A stretch of 64,000 nt of DNA. It comes from Glossina fuscipes (taxonomy: Eukaryota > Arthropoda > Insecta > Diptera > Glossinidae). Positions 49,297-62,890 of the stretch are shown here, one piece after another. The stretch is from the NCBI RefSeq assembly GCF_014805625.2, contig NW_023998417.1, forward strand, positions 979,253-1,043,252, given 5' to 3'. The notes under the pieces were generated by a model. The model ran no database searches and was not told where the DNA came from. It saw only the letters and a program-made list of their open reading frames with translations. A program made the position numbers and the translations under genes. The first letter of the stretch is position 1. Each line of letters opens with the position of its first letter.

Positions 49297-52200
49297 TCAG
49301 GCATGGGGTATGTTCTACATTACGTTTCATATACACATTTATGTTTACTTCTGTATGTGTATATATATATAGATAGATAGATGTTCGGTACGTGCACAGC
49401 ATGCTACAAAGAAATTGGTAAATAAATTTAATACCACACATGTTAAACGTTGTTGTAAGCATAATTTTCATTGTCAATGTTCGATGTTGGTTTTGTTTTA
49501 ATGTTTTGTTACTGTTTTCAAGCTAATTTATTTATGAATGTAAAGATACCTACATCTATACATCTATATTTTTGTATACATATTTATATATATATATGTA
49601 CATATAGGAATATGTAAATAACACTACTAGTAATCCTGTACATAAACAATGAAAATATCAAAGATTTTTACTTAATATCTTTCCAACAATTCGTATAAAT
49701 TTTTATACATTCGATAATCTCTCGATTGTTTTTTTGTGTTTTTTTGCTTTTTGCTTTTTTTTTTCTCTTTCGTTTGGGTTATATTTAATAGAATAAATAA
49801 TAACAACAAATGCATATGCATGTTATGTCCGATGCGTATAAAGTTGAAATGGAAAATTTATTTTATTCAATCCCTCCTTGAGAGGGCACATAAAGATTCT
49901 TATATGTAGTCAGGAATTTTACACCAAGCAAATGCATCGATATAAATATTCGTTATGAATTTTATATTGATTTGTATGTATATGCATCGCGTACGTGTAT
50001 GCAAACACGTATATAATGCTTGTGTAATCAAAAAAGATTATTACGTTCAGACAATGAACTGGAAAATCATCATCCACATTATCTCTGAAAAAGGTTTTGC
50101 ATTGCATGCGCACATATATTGTATACATATATATACGAGCGAGTATTGTTACAAACAGATGAACTTACAGCCAAATGCAGTATGATGTTCCTTAACGATT
50201 TCGTTTTCAAATCATAATTTTTTTTATTCTCAATTGAAACAAGAGAAGCAAAAAAAAAAAAAAAAAAAAAAATAGGAATCTGCAGTAGTATAATGACCTG
50301 GAAATAGTTTTTCAGTGGCTTATATATATTAAGAATCAAACCATCATCACATTCTCAACGAACGAACGAATGAATGAATGTATGTTAGCGTTTCACTCCA
50401 TACTCAGGCCATGTGCAATAAAGCAGACAATAAATTATGTGCTGGATGGGGATACTCGACTCGAATCGAAGATAATAAAGTGAAATCACAATCACACAAC
50501 ATACAATACAAAAATCATGATTATTCACATACTGACTGACTGATATTAGATGATTAATGGTCCAAACTGTGAATATGCAAGAGCACAAGATTGAATGCAT
50601 GCATATTAACTGCATCGTGGATGATTCGTCCTAATGATGGCATCTTTTACTGCATTTAATCGAAATTCTCGATCATCGTGAAGTAGAAAAAATACTTTCA
50701 AAAAAAACATACAACGCAATAATGTCCAACTTAGAATCAATATTTTTTTTATAATAATTGCTTATATGTCTTTGTTATTTTCTTTCGCAATTATTAAAAC
50801 GAAACTGTCTCGCAACAGCAACAACAACAAGAAAGCTGAATTAACACGTTGTACATATTTACTTATCCTTAATACAATATTTCAATGCTTCTAAAGCATT
50901 TTCTTTTCATTACTTCACTTGTGCGTCTTGATCTTTATTGTAGACAAGCGGGAAAGCAATTTCTGGCCTTAACTCGAACGATATAAATGAACTTTAAACT
51001 TTGGTGGAAAAGTAGTCCGTGTTAAATGTGAAAGGATCGCTTTACGAATCTCTACCTAATTTGTGTATGTAGTGGAATTTATTAAGGTGACCATATGATG
51101 TGAGCCCGGTCCTTTAGTTCATAGAAAATTACTTAAGAGGTCTAAGTGACTGTTTGGATGCTTCCATCACTTTTCCCTTTTAATTTATTCACTCGCAACA
51201 ATAAAGCTTTAGGCAGAGGGATGTGTTGGGATAGGTAGACACGAAAATTATACAAAACGTATTTAATTTTTTATCTATAAATTGCTTTATTGACGAACTA
51301 ATAGTTGGAAAAATACTTGGAAAAAATGATGATGCAGATGAAGATTAAAGGGAAGGGCGCGATTAAAGGGAACAATTAGCCACTCACTCTTTGAAAACAA
51401 AATGACAGTCAGTAGCCATAAAAAGAAGTTCTTGAACAAAACGTATTCGTATATCTATAACAATCGGATATTTCGAGTCAGTGGGTAAAATGGTGTATTT
51501 CCCACCTTATATATAGGAAGCCATGGCGGCGCTGTACTCGTGAAATTGTGAGTTGATTGAGATTCATAGAAATCCTTTTAGAGTTTGACGCGATGTATAG
51601 GAAAAACGCAGAGTTTAGTAATTGGAATTTGAAATTTGCAGAAAAGCACCGAACAGTCATAAGGAATGCTTCAAATCCCATAGGATAGGTACACTGAAAA
51701 TTGTCAAAACAAAAATAGCCAGAGTGAAAGCATACGTTTTCCTGATTGCTTGGCTTAATGAAATTTCTAAAGTCTTATCTTGATAACGATGGGATACCTA
51801 CCCCAGCCTAACTCAGCTGATTGAGCTTAAGTTTTTCGGCCTCACAATCACCTAAAGATAAAAAACTAAAGCTTCCGTTTTTATATAAATCACTCTCTAC
51901 TGATTATTGCTTGCCATATTGGGTAATTTTTCAATCATATATCATTGCTGTGCGTTACATGTTAACAATGTAAATAAGTTGGAATTGTCTTTATTATGAG
52001 GCATGAGTCAATATATCTTCGTTGGAAAACTGAGCAGATTTCTTTGCCCAAAAGCACTTGGCTTTGCTAAAATTCATTAATCTACCATCAGGTGAGCAGA
52101 ATAAAGAATGAGAAATTTTCTATGAATTATAAACCCGAATGAAACTAAGCCTATTCGACCATCATTTTCCATGGCCGTCATATATAAGAATAGAGGATTT

Positions 52201-52729
52201 TTTTTTTTTTTTTTTTTCTTGAAAGCAAATTTAAATTAATTTTTTATTTTTTTTTTTTTTTATATCTAAGATTTCTTTACTTAAATCGAATAAATGAAAT
52301 ATTTTTTCATTTTTTCATTTTTTCATTTTCTCATTTTCTGTTTCATTTTGCTTTTAACAAAAGCTCTCTGCACTAAAGTGGTTATTTTGTTAAACAAAGG
52401 CTAACAATTTAACAAAAACATAAATCTATAGCTAGCTATATGCGTAAGTATAAGCGTGTGAGAGTTAGTTTTGTACAGAAAGAAAGCAATTTAAGAAAAC
52501 GGAATAGATAGAAAACAAAAAGTAAAAAGATCTCCAGTAGCAACAGCAAAGTTATATTGTATACTGTAACCGTACACAACATTCCATTGTTGATTTGAGT
52601 TTGAGTTCATTTGCGGAAGAATTTGTTTCATTGAAAGTCAACTCTGAGGAAAAATTGCTGGTGTACAATGAAAGTGTGGTCATTACGGTAGACTGAAGAT
52701 AAAGCTTTGTGTTTATGTGTGTGTATGTA

Positions 52730-52771
<42 letters not shown>

Positions 52772-54869
52772 AGTGTTGGCTCCTTAATTTTTGTCTCTTT
52801 TTTTCTTTTCTCGCACAGTTTTGCACTATGAATGCTATTATTTAACATCCTTTCTTTATTATTTTTTTTTTTTCTTTTTTTTTTTTTATTATTATTTTTT
52901 TTTATATATTTTATGAAAGTCTCTGGAATTTTTTTTTTATTTTTTTTTTACATTTTTGTTTTCTAAAAATATATATATTTTCTATTTGCTGAGAATGAGT
53001 TATAAACAACAGTTTCATTGTTATTGATACTCTTTACACATTTGTACACACAGCAAAGCAAATGTAATGTTATATATGTGCATAGAGTGTACATATGTGT
53101 ATATATGTACGCGTCTGTATGAAGTAAAAGAAGTGTGTCACTTGGGTGTTATTTTACGATGCTCACCATTGAACTTTAAAAGTCATAAACATAAATTCTA
53201 CTTTAGTCCACGCAAGTCCATTTCTCTTAGTTTTCTTTACATTCATTCTGAAATGAATTCACAACAGTAACGAACACAAAAAAACGAAATAAACTTTAGA
53301 CCGAATTTTGGTTACCCGAATTGAAATGACACTATCGCTCAATAACATAAAATGCAATCTTGCTTGTATTGGATAATTAACTATTTCTCCGATAAGCTCG
53401 CAACTTATCGTAGAAAGCTTCAATGTTTTCAGATCGGAATTAAATTTTCTACATATTCTTTCTTTCGTCTTTGAAATGAGCGTAAGATTTTTAAAGAATT
53501 ACTGCCAAGACCACAAGCCCATTAGGAATTTAAACGTTTGGCATATTAAATGAAGAAGTATTTTATACATATATATATATATAGCATTAAATTCAATATG
53601 CAGTAGAAAAAAATAAAAAATTTCTTAGTTATGGATACAGAAAAGGGTCGATGAGTGACAATTCTACTGTGCTTGTAGTTTAATCGGTTATATCCTTCAG
53701 CAGATGAGATGAAAATCTACAGTGGCCTTACGAAAAAACAGATCAAAGATTTCTGGATTTTGTAATTGCTTTGACTTTTCGCTAATGTTCTGGCATATTG
53801 CTATTACAGGCCACATTTACGTTTATTCATAGGGGATTTGGTTTTCAGCCCTTATAAATATCAGAGCAGACTTTTAGGCTAATTTCTTAATTGAAAAATA
53901 TATGAAATAGATAGAGGAGGAGTGATGGGTGATGCTAGGGAGGGGAGACAGATATAAAAACCGATGAACGGATTTTTGTCATTTCTTGATTCTCCTGCCA
54001 CTTTCGAACCGTTACAAACGGACTGAAAAGATTATTTTTCTTCTACTATTCAATAATGAACAGATGTATCGCATTTATATGCATAACTATTGGCACTTAT
54101 TATGGAAGACGATGAGAGTTCCTTAAGAAATAAATTCATATATCCATATCCCTACTTATAGGTGAAATATTTCGCTTGGAATGAATCTGCAAACCCCGAA
54201 TATATTGAATTAAATTTTTATTTATCAATTTTATTTATTCGTTAGTTTGCTTTCGTTAAATCGTGAAGCTTAACATCGCACGTGTGTCTTGCATAAGTAA
54301 TAAAAATGATTTGTCATAATAAGTGAAATAATTTCATTTTCCTAAAGATATATACGCGATAACTTATTAACGCAAATTTGCTATAGCATTTCTCTATCTT
54401 ACACCATCCCGCTAATGCGTAGGACATGCCACTGTGCAAGCAAGTCTATGTAGATTTTTTTAAAAGCTCTCAACTTCAATGACAGAACGAGAATTGTAGA
54501 AAAAAGCTTTGAAGAATTAGCAAACATTGCTTAAAGATAGACGTGTACATGAAGCAAGGATGCCGATGACAGAGAATATAAAAAATTTCAAAACATAAAC
54601 TTAAACGCAAGAAACGTTTGTGCAATGTCAGGTTAGAAGGACTTTGCGTATTCTTAATCTAGACCCTTCAGTTTGCCGATACTTTGCTACGGGCATTTCT
54701 ACAATGAGCGTATGCGAGCGAGGCAGGCAGAAAACCTGCAATTGCCATTGTCTCGGAAATTCGAAACTGGACAATGTGAAACGTTAAAATGAACAAGGCC
54801 GATCGTTGAATGCCCTACATACACTACTTCATCTAAAATATCTCACAAAAATTAACCTAATCGACATAT

Positions 54870-55015
54870 AGGCCACATAGTCGAGCAGATAAGAGTCGCG
54901 ATTAGCAAGTCAGTGAGTTGCGGGTTCAAAACTCGGTGCGGTAAAGTTAATTTTGGTCGTACCTATTGCGAATGCTCGCTCGGTAAAGACATAACACTTG
55001 CCGATTGAGCGCATA
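54870..55015 (+). repeat. tRNA-derived SINE-like element, copy 3
   Basis: A box TAGTCGAGCAG (54,878-54,888) fits the consensus TRGYNNANNNG exactly, and B box GGTTCAAAACT (54,923-54,933) is close to consensus. The start-to-start spacing is 45 bases, the same as in copy 1. The following TGCGGTAAAGTTAATTTT resembles the body start of copies 1 and 2. An intact tRNA fold is not evident: the segments flanking the two boxes do not form a 7-bp acceptor stem. The 3' part diverges from the other copies. Confidence 0.5.
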
Positions 55016-55062
55016 TCCATTAGGCTGGATCTAGCGTTTTTATCAATTTACCCTTTTTGCTT

Positions 55063-55142
55063 ATTATCGTGTAACGTAACTATGGCAAACGTATCCATAT
55101 TGATTATCGTGTTACATAACTATGGCAAACATATCCATATTG
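55063..55142. repeat. Tandem duplication, 40-base period
   Basis: Two head-to-tail copies start at 55,063 and 55,103, beginning ATTATCGTGTAACGTAACTA and ATTATCGTGTTACATAACTA and continuing TGGCAAAC(G/A)TATCCATATTG. They differ at three positions. A 40-base period is not a multiple of three, which argues against the 91-residue open frame across it being coding. Confidence 0.9.
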
Positions 55143-56181
55143 ATTTCCCGGAAAAAAAAAATAATGCAAATAATGACATCATAAAAGGTCTATTCAAGTC
55201 GGTCTATTTCAAGCCTTTCGACGGCATACTTAAGACATTGATTTTCGTGCTACCGAACGGATCGCACTTTTAATATATAGTTCAACCTTTTCACCGCGAA
55301 TATAAAAGTCATTTTTTTAAGATGGAAATAAATTCACAATAAAGGCGTTCTCAATAGTTTTTACATAGCACGTATATTGATAAGCATTTTTAATTATCCA
55401 CTTGCCTTAGTATTGATATTAATAAGCAATTATTAAATATTAGTAACATTAGTATGTTACTGCATATGCAATTCGATATCTGCAATGGAAATCGTTTCAC
55501 ATATTGATAAGCCCGGTACCCCGGGCAACTAAAGTTCATGTAAATATGAATTTTATTTGGTGACAATATATCCACAACATGTAATTGCGAGAGCGATATA
55601 TCTCAATATCCCATTTTTGGTCGTTATGCTTGCATGCAGGCGCGCATACATTGGAACTATCCTAAAGAATGATATTTCACCTTTTCATATTTCACGTATC
55701 CATCCCTATGGTTTATGCAATCTTTGGCATTTTAAGGATTTGTCTTATGTACGTATGTCTTATGTATGTATGTATGTATGTTAGCAAACATGCTCGGAGG
55801 TTTGGTTGACTGTGGTTTATACCTGTGCTCGTTTTAGTCAATTTTCTTTCATAAATTGTATACAATACAGAAATAATCGCCACCGCAGCTCACTAAAGGA
55901 TATGAATGAGAGCTAAAACAATACAAGCGAGTAACAGTAACCGCACAGTTCCTTAAGGCATTAGCAGCAATGGCAATATCGAAAACCAATTCAAGCAGCA
56001 TTTTGTTCAATAAAGAAGTATGTTTGGTTGTATATTTGCGCATATATATATATATAAATATGCTACATTCCTATTCACATATTTCGTTTATTATATATGC
56101 ACATAAGCATGCTACACCATTTATAATACATGCATTATATGTACATATGTATGTATGCACAAGCATATATATATATATATA

Positions 56182-56233
<52 letters not shown>

Positions 56234-56599
56234 AACGCAAAATTACATTTCGCTATCGCTGATATTTATAGTACTCTGTACTCTCGGTCAAGTAATGCCT
56301 TGGCAACAGATTTTACAGCAAATGCGGTCAACCATAAAACTCATAGTCATACCGTTGCATTATTACGTCCGATATTACATTCAAAATTAAACACATTCAT
56401 GCATGTACTTGCCATCGTGCAGAAATTCATAAAATGTTATACGAACTCTGCTGAGGACAAATATTTCTCGTTTTTTTTTTTTTTTTTCTTTTTTTTTTAG
56501 TTTTTCTTCTTTAGTTTCTCCCCAACAAGCACCAGAACAGAAAAATAAAAATGACATTTACAGACAGACGGTACCGTTCCAATACTCGTGATATCCATT

Positions 56600-56628
56600 G
56601 AACGAACGAGCGAACGAGCGAACGAACG
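56600..56628. repeat. (GAAC/GAGC)n tetranucleotide array
   Basis: Seven units alternating GAAC and GAGC. A shorter GAAC run occurs at 50,359-50,370, followed by GAAT units. Confidence 0.93.
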
Positions 56629-57779
56629 CCTATACACTTAGATGAGGAAATTGTTAGAAAATCGCTTACAAAGAGCAAATTATTTGCTAACCATTAAGAA
56701 AATAAAAGCAAGCTTCTCATTGAATGTTACGAACGCACACGCACACGCAAATGACGTCTATTTGCCGCAATTTTCAAATAATATTTAAAAAAAAAACTTC
56801 TTAAGCTATTATTATACTTTGAAGAAAAGAATAAGTTTTTGTTTTTTTTTTTTTTTTTTTTTCTTTTAATATCTAAAGTAAATTATATTTTGTGTGAACT
56901 TCTGCAAAAAAGCGCGTAAGATGGATTTATTGCCTCCACATTTGTAGGCGTGTTGCATAGTGAGAAGAGAACTTTATTTATTTATTATTTATTCCTATGA
57001 TAGTCATTATGATGATCTTAATTACATTTCATGTTTATGTTCTCGCACACATTCCATGTTAAAGCCATGAAGTAAAATTGATTTGAGAGGAATAGTATGC
57101 CAGCTCTAGCTACACTTCAAAATTAGCAGCATTTTTAATTTTAAATATGATCCCATATTATCTACAAACGTATGAAATACAAGCAAGACATTGCTTCCTG
57201 TGCCTTAATCCTTAATGTTTGTAGAAAGGCACCTTACAGTTAATAGTATATAGATTTCAACGATAACAAGTGGCTTAGAATGCAACGCTTATCTAAGGAA
57301 CGTACATCATTAAATGCAAATAATGGCGGAAGTAGAGCAACCAAGTGAAGATTATTTCAAGAGTTTTAGTTGAGTAAGTCCGACTTATTTCAATTAAAAC
57401 TTGCATTTATGCAAAGCTGTCGAGTCGAGTCGAGTCAGTGGTGGGAAGAGTTTTTCTTCTTTTTTGTGGATATCTTTTTCTTTTTTTTTTTTTGTATATT
57501 TAAATATATATAAAGGCTTTCAATTATTTATAAAGGGAGCAGCCACTAACACTCTAACAGCTTAAAAAAGGCGGTCTGGAAGGAAAGGTAACAGAATAAT
57601 AATATTCAAGGAAGTTATTATATATATTTAAATATTTAAAAAAAAAAAAAAAATTATATATGAAAAATATTAAAAGATCGCACCACGAAAACCATTCATT
57701 CTCTCGACACACCTTTAACTGATGGTACTCTTGGGCATGTAATGTAGCTGATGCTTGTTTGAATCCAAACAAATAAGAA

Positions 57780-58070
57780 AATTAAATTTGATTGGGATCG
57801 AATCTTTTATGCCCACGAATGTGAGCCTATCTGCAGAATCAAACACGATTTGCATGGCGATGGTTTGACAACGTCGGACGAGGCGCTCCGATCCAATGAA
57901 GGTGGCGGGACGTATAAAAATCCTAAAAGTGAAGGGCTAAGGGCATGGGCTAGCGCCCAGATCGCGGCATGGTTTGCCCTTGCAATCAATAATAATAATA
58001 CAGTAGTACTTGTGTAGTAGGGATAGGGAATAATAATAATACAGTAGTACTTGTGTATAGGGATCTTACT
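57780..58070. repeat. GC-rich segment with 3' duplicated AATAATAAT tail, likely retroelement end
   Basis: A 200-base GC-rich block (57,790-57,985, including GGGCTAGCGCCC at the end) is followed by two copies of a 40-base unit starting at 57,989 and 58,029. Each reads AATAATAATAATACAGTAGT then ACTTGTGT. A GC-rich body ending in TAA-type repeats resembles the 3' end of a non-LTR retrotransposon on the + strand. No reverse transcriptase motif is seen; the identity is inferred only. Confidence 0.45.
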
Positions 58071-58767
58071 CAGTCGATATACCTATGTAATATAGTAGTT
58101 GAGCTCGCAAAGCGGCCACTATGGCCATTTGTCCCAAATAGAGTGTTTGAAAGAAAACACAGGAAAACGTCTCCTTTGAGAAGAAATGGGTAAATACTCA
58201 CAAAACAGTCGTGAAGCGTTAACTTATCTTGTGTTAGCGTGTAGTCGAAGTTATCTGATAGGGAAGGAGAATCATCAATGTGATCAATAAGTAAGTAGCC
58301 GACTTGTAGTTCTCGTTAACGAATCAACTCAATTATAATCTGATAAGACGATCGAAAGATTTTTCATTCGTCAGTAAGAAGAATGCATACTTGATCGAGA
58401 GCCGTAAACGCAATGATTGCGACAGAGAGTCGATAATCGAGAGCTTTCGACTTTAAACGATGTCGTCAATTATAAGCCGATCTCTCACAAGTGCCATAGG
58501 GAAATAGCTTTTCTCTTTCATCATAAATTTCGTTTAGCTTAAAATATCGAGCACAAAGACTTTGTCATTCTTTTATGTTTTCAAATAACACGATTAGGTG
58601 AGCAGTTGAAATTTGCTTTCTGCGTAAGGCTTTATTTATTTCGGTCTTCACGCTTATCAAAAATGTACGTAACTTAATTTTGAACATTCCTTTCTCTGTT
58701 TACACTTAAATTATTCAAAAAGGAAGAAGAAGAAGTAGAAGAAGAAGAAAGGTATTTTGCATTTATT

Positions 58768-59259
58768 TTGAAAAAAACCTCTCTTCTGCTCTTTCTAAAG
58801 AGCAGATATCCCTTTCGACTTGTTAAAATAGAGAAAACTTGTTCAAAAAACTCTTATACAATTTCTTGGATTTCCATTCAGCAAAAATCTCCCATTTTGT
58901 TAAAACCAAAGAGAAGAAAATCCTCTTCACCACCTGTTAAGAGAAAACTCTATGAAATATTTTATCAAAACGTAAGAGTAAAAAATGAAAAATTTCCCAT
59001 AAATCTCTTCAAATTACGCAGGCTTTTAGTGTGTGAGTTAAAAGAAGAACGAAAAATAAAAAAAAATAAAAAAAAGAGAAAAACAAAGAAAACACAAGAA
59101 GAGAAAGATTGCAAAATTTTAATTTCCGTTTTCTCTTATTTTCCGATTTTGTTTTTATGTTTTTTTTGTTTTTTTTTTTTTAGATTTGATTACAACAAAC
59201 ACACAAATTTTCACACATTAATCTGTGAAAGTTTAATTAATTTGTTCTTTCCGCTGTGA
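58768..59259 (+). other. 163-codon open frame of doubtful coding status
   Basis: The longest AT-rich open frame here is rich in Lys, Leu, Phe and Ser. The first half includes a Ser/Pro/Lys patch (RRKSSSPPVKRKLYE); the second half is Lys repeats from A-rich DNA and Phe runs from T-rich DNA. A stem-loop CTGCTCTTT/AAAGAGCAG lies near 58,788-58,808. There is no recognised domain, and (GAA)n sits just upstream (58,723-58,750). It is more likely a chance frame in purine-rich DNA than a gene. Confidence 0.12.
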
Positions 59260-62027
59260 CACAAGGATTTCTTTTTTTTTGTTATTAAAACTTCGTTTGT
59301 AAAAAACGAAAAAAAAAAAAAAACAAAAAAAAATGAAATAAATTTGTAAAATGTTTTCTCTATCGTTTACTTTTACTTTACTTTTTGTTTCACTCGTTTC
59401 CATTCATTATCCCCGTTTACGTTAACTCTGTCATCAATTCAGTAGGTTAAGTGAGTAAAGCACATGATAAACTAAGCAATTCGTGTACGAAACTAAAGGC
59501 TTTCAAGAGTGCAAAAGTTAGCAAATTAAAGTTGGCATAATTTTCACATTAGGTTGTGTGTGTGTGTGTGTGCACACGTTTGGTATTCTAATTTACTAAA
59601 AAAAAAAAAAAATACTTTTACCCTAATATCATTTGCGGCATACATTTTAAATGATGATATTTTTTACTTTTCCATTCGCCTTGCATTAGTAAATGCGCGC
59701 ACACACTATATCGTGCTCTAATAGTAGTAGTAGTAGGGTATCTCAAGCGCTATATAATCCAGTCCACCACCCCTCTAGCTATCAATTGTCTCATTTACTC
59801 CGTTCTATGTTTACGTTACCAGTAACTAGTGAATGTGCGCCTAAACCATTTTTTTGGATATTAACGTGAGCGTCATTATCACAATAATCAACATCATCGC
59901 TACCAGCCAAAAACCGTTAGACATATTTAGAGTAGCTTTGATGCATGCATGTGTTTTTAACACGAACGTCTCTCGAACATGAATCAGGTGTCTGTTCTTG
60001 TGTGAGTGTTTGTGTTTGTGCAGACAAGGGTAACAGCGTGTATGGCTAAAGGTATTTTGTCAGCAGCAACATACCAAGCTAAAAACGAAAAAAAAAAAGA
60101 AAAAAAAAAGAGAAGCGAAACGAAACGAAACGATTTCCGCTTATTTGGTGGAATACCGGAGAATTTTCGCACGGAAATTTGCCGTTGACGATGCCAATTG
60201 CAATTCTTTAATGAAATTGATGATGTCAACATCGCTTCCGGTGTTATTGCTCTGATTTCTTCTACTCTTCATCACTTGCAGATGGCGGTACATTGGTTTG
60301 TGAGTAACGTTTGTAATATTCTGGGTTTGGCGTACAAAATGCATTTCCACCCAAACGATTCTATGCAAACAACACGCTAACGATTACGACTATGACTCGG
60401 GAATCCATTGATATGATAAAAGTTGAATTTCATGAAAGCAATCTCCGTGCAATTCCGCGAGTCCGTGATAAAATTGGGCGACCCAAGGATAAGTTTGTTC
60501 AAAAAAGTTCGAGAAAATAAATTCATATATGTCTGACGTGATATTCTCACTGGATCGACTGCCGATCTATTGCTAGGTATTTGAAAGGATTGGATTGAAA
60601 AGACAAATTCTGGGCCATATATTGTTATCCCAACTCCATCCCGCAATTAAAAATCGAAAAAAAAAATTCTTGAAAATATTTTGAAAATGTTGACTATAGT
60701 TTAATATCTAGACTGCAGGCTGTCCGAGGACTCCACATCTACGCCAGAGTCTTGGCTTAAGTACGGATCAGAATTATTATGAAATATCTGCCATCAAAGT
60801 ACAGTTAAGTGTATACAACTAATAGAAAACTGTGGACGCTTTTTTCTTTCAATATAATTATTATTAAATATTACCTAGACTAGGAAATTTCAACTCTTCT
60901 AGAGATCAAAATTCCTATATTCACGTAACTTGTACACATCACGTATGCATTTCACTTCTATTTAATACACATTGACAAAAAATTAATACTTAAGACTCAT
61001 GCTTACTTCAATTGAAGCGCATTTAAGATTCGTTCTAAGAGACGAGAGTAGCTTTAGTACTCGCTTTGCGCGTCAATTGTTTGCTCCACTACGTCACTTG
61101 TTTTTTTTTTTGAAGATACATTTTTGTAGTTTACTAGCAGGCGAATTTTTACATGCCCACTATAGAACGATGAAAGATATGTCGTCTCTCTTTCGAATGT
61201 TCAGAAATACGCTTCACATATATTTGTATATATCCTATGTAATCTTGATCAGCGTAAGATCGTCTGTGCATTCGTCCATCCGCGTATCCATTCATTTGTA
61301 TGTCCATCCATCGGCCTGTCTATGTACCAGTCTCTCCGTCTATTGGTTTATCCATTTGTCCGTCCGTCTGTCCATCCTTTTTCGCAGTTATTCGGTCTTC
61401 TGTCGTGGAAATGACGATAAAAAACTCAAGCTTGGTGTATATTACATATTCTTAGTTTATGGTCATGAATTTAGTCTAAAACTGAAATGATCTGCGGACT
61501 ATTGTTCTAACAGTATATGCCATTCACAGCAAATACTCACGCAAAACTTGAAAAAGACCCTCTAATGCCTAACTATAAGAATGTGTGTAATTCGTTTGCA
61601 AAAAAATTTAATCTAAACTTGAATTGAAATTTTGTGAAGAAGCTTCTTACCCTTATTTGAAAAGATATTCCGATAGACCTACCGGCACATTCGATTCACA
61701 ATTAACGCTATGCCTTGAACTCTTATTCATTGAGTCGAGATTAAGGATATCGAAGCTTGCCTTCATTTATTTAGCTTTGTAATGTGTATATACATATGTG
61801 TGTGTATGTGTTTGGATATTTTATGCTAATATGCAAAACAATTTTTTCAACTGTACTTAATTTTCTTGTACTAGAGAGAAGAGCAGATAGCAACGTTCCT
61901 CGATTTCGTTCTTGTGAAAGTGATAATGGGTTTTATAAATTTTCATAAAAAAATTTATTCCATTGTACGCCATCTCACGCAATTCTCATCTATATGATTT
62001 ATACACATGCATATATATTTACGTAGG

Positions 62028-62069
<42 letters not shown>

Positions 62070-62656
62070 GAATGACGTACATAGTCAAGTACATTGTATT
62101 AATTTTACACAAATACACATGCGTGTGAGGGGATTTAAATGCGCCACAATGTATTACTTACGTGTATTCGTCAATTTCGTTTTTCATTTCGAACATTTTG
62201 ATTGAGCTCTTAAATGGGTTTTACGTACGTATACGTTAATTTGTCCTATATTTACACGTAATCATGTTAGTTTTGGCTTAATCTTTGTTGTTTAACGAAT
62301 CAATTATACTAATGATATTTAACAACATCTTTGCAAATGAATTCATTTATTTGTTACTATTTTACGGGGAAAGTATTTGTAGGGCACGTGTCAATTGAAA
62401 AGTGCAAAAAAAAAGAAGAGAATCTCGTTAAATAAACAACGGCACATGGGCACGTGTAACATTTTATTGAATGCTTTAAATCAATGAAACGCATTAAAAC
62501 CGATTCTTTGCGCAACAACCCGGATTATCGCAAACAACATTTTCAACTTTAAAGTACACGAGTAGTAGTTAATCATAGGTAATATTCATACTTTAATGGA
62601 GACAATATTTTTGTATCGAATTTGTGACATAAGACTAACATTACCTTGATTAAGGA

Positions 62657-62890
62657 ATGCTAGAGTTTTTTTTTTTTTTTAGAGACAATGGAAATAGGAG
62701 GGTAGAAGAAGAAGAACCAAATGGAGGAAAATGCGAGAGTTTTTTTTTTAGAGACAACGGAAATAGGAGGTTAGAAGAAGAAGAACCAAATGGAGGGAAA
62801 ACTAAGAACAGCGGAAGCAATTGTTATCCCGATTATGAACTCGTAATAAACTGTGAAGAATGCAAAAGCGGCCTTCTATCAAAAGTGTAA
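62657..62890 (+). CDS. Possible small terminal exon with in-frame 23-codon duplication (unknown gene)
   Basis: A 77-codon open frame contains two copies of RDNGNRR(V/L)EEEEPNGGK, followed by a non-repetitive tail with NCYPDYELVINCEECKSG and a stop at 62,888-62,890, right beside an AATAAA. Each copy is preceded by a pure T run then AG, which looks like a 3' splice site, so coding could start inside rather than at the ATG. The body period without the T-run length difference is 69 bases, a multiple of three. Two of the three differences between the copies are synonymous. I recognise no family. It may be coincidence in repetitive DNA: GAAGAAGAAGAA runs easily give Glu repeats. Confidence 0.3.
   Translation: MLEFFFFFRDNGNRRVEEEEPNGGKCESFFFRDNGNRRLEEEEPNGGKTKNSGSNCYPDYELVINCEECKSGLLSKV

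Noticed and set aside
54870..54945. A functional tRNA gene at 54.9 kb
   Set aside because: A and B boxes are good, but the segments around them do not pair as a 7-bp acceptor stem, and the downstream body matches the SINE-like copies.
60999..61490. 163-codon open frame as a gene
   Set aside because: Its central part is a degenerate TCCA/TCCG tetranucleotide array giving His/Ser/Val/Leu repeats; no domain is visible.
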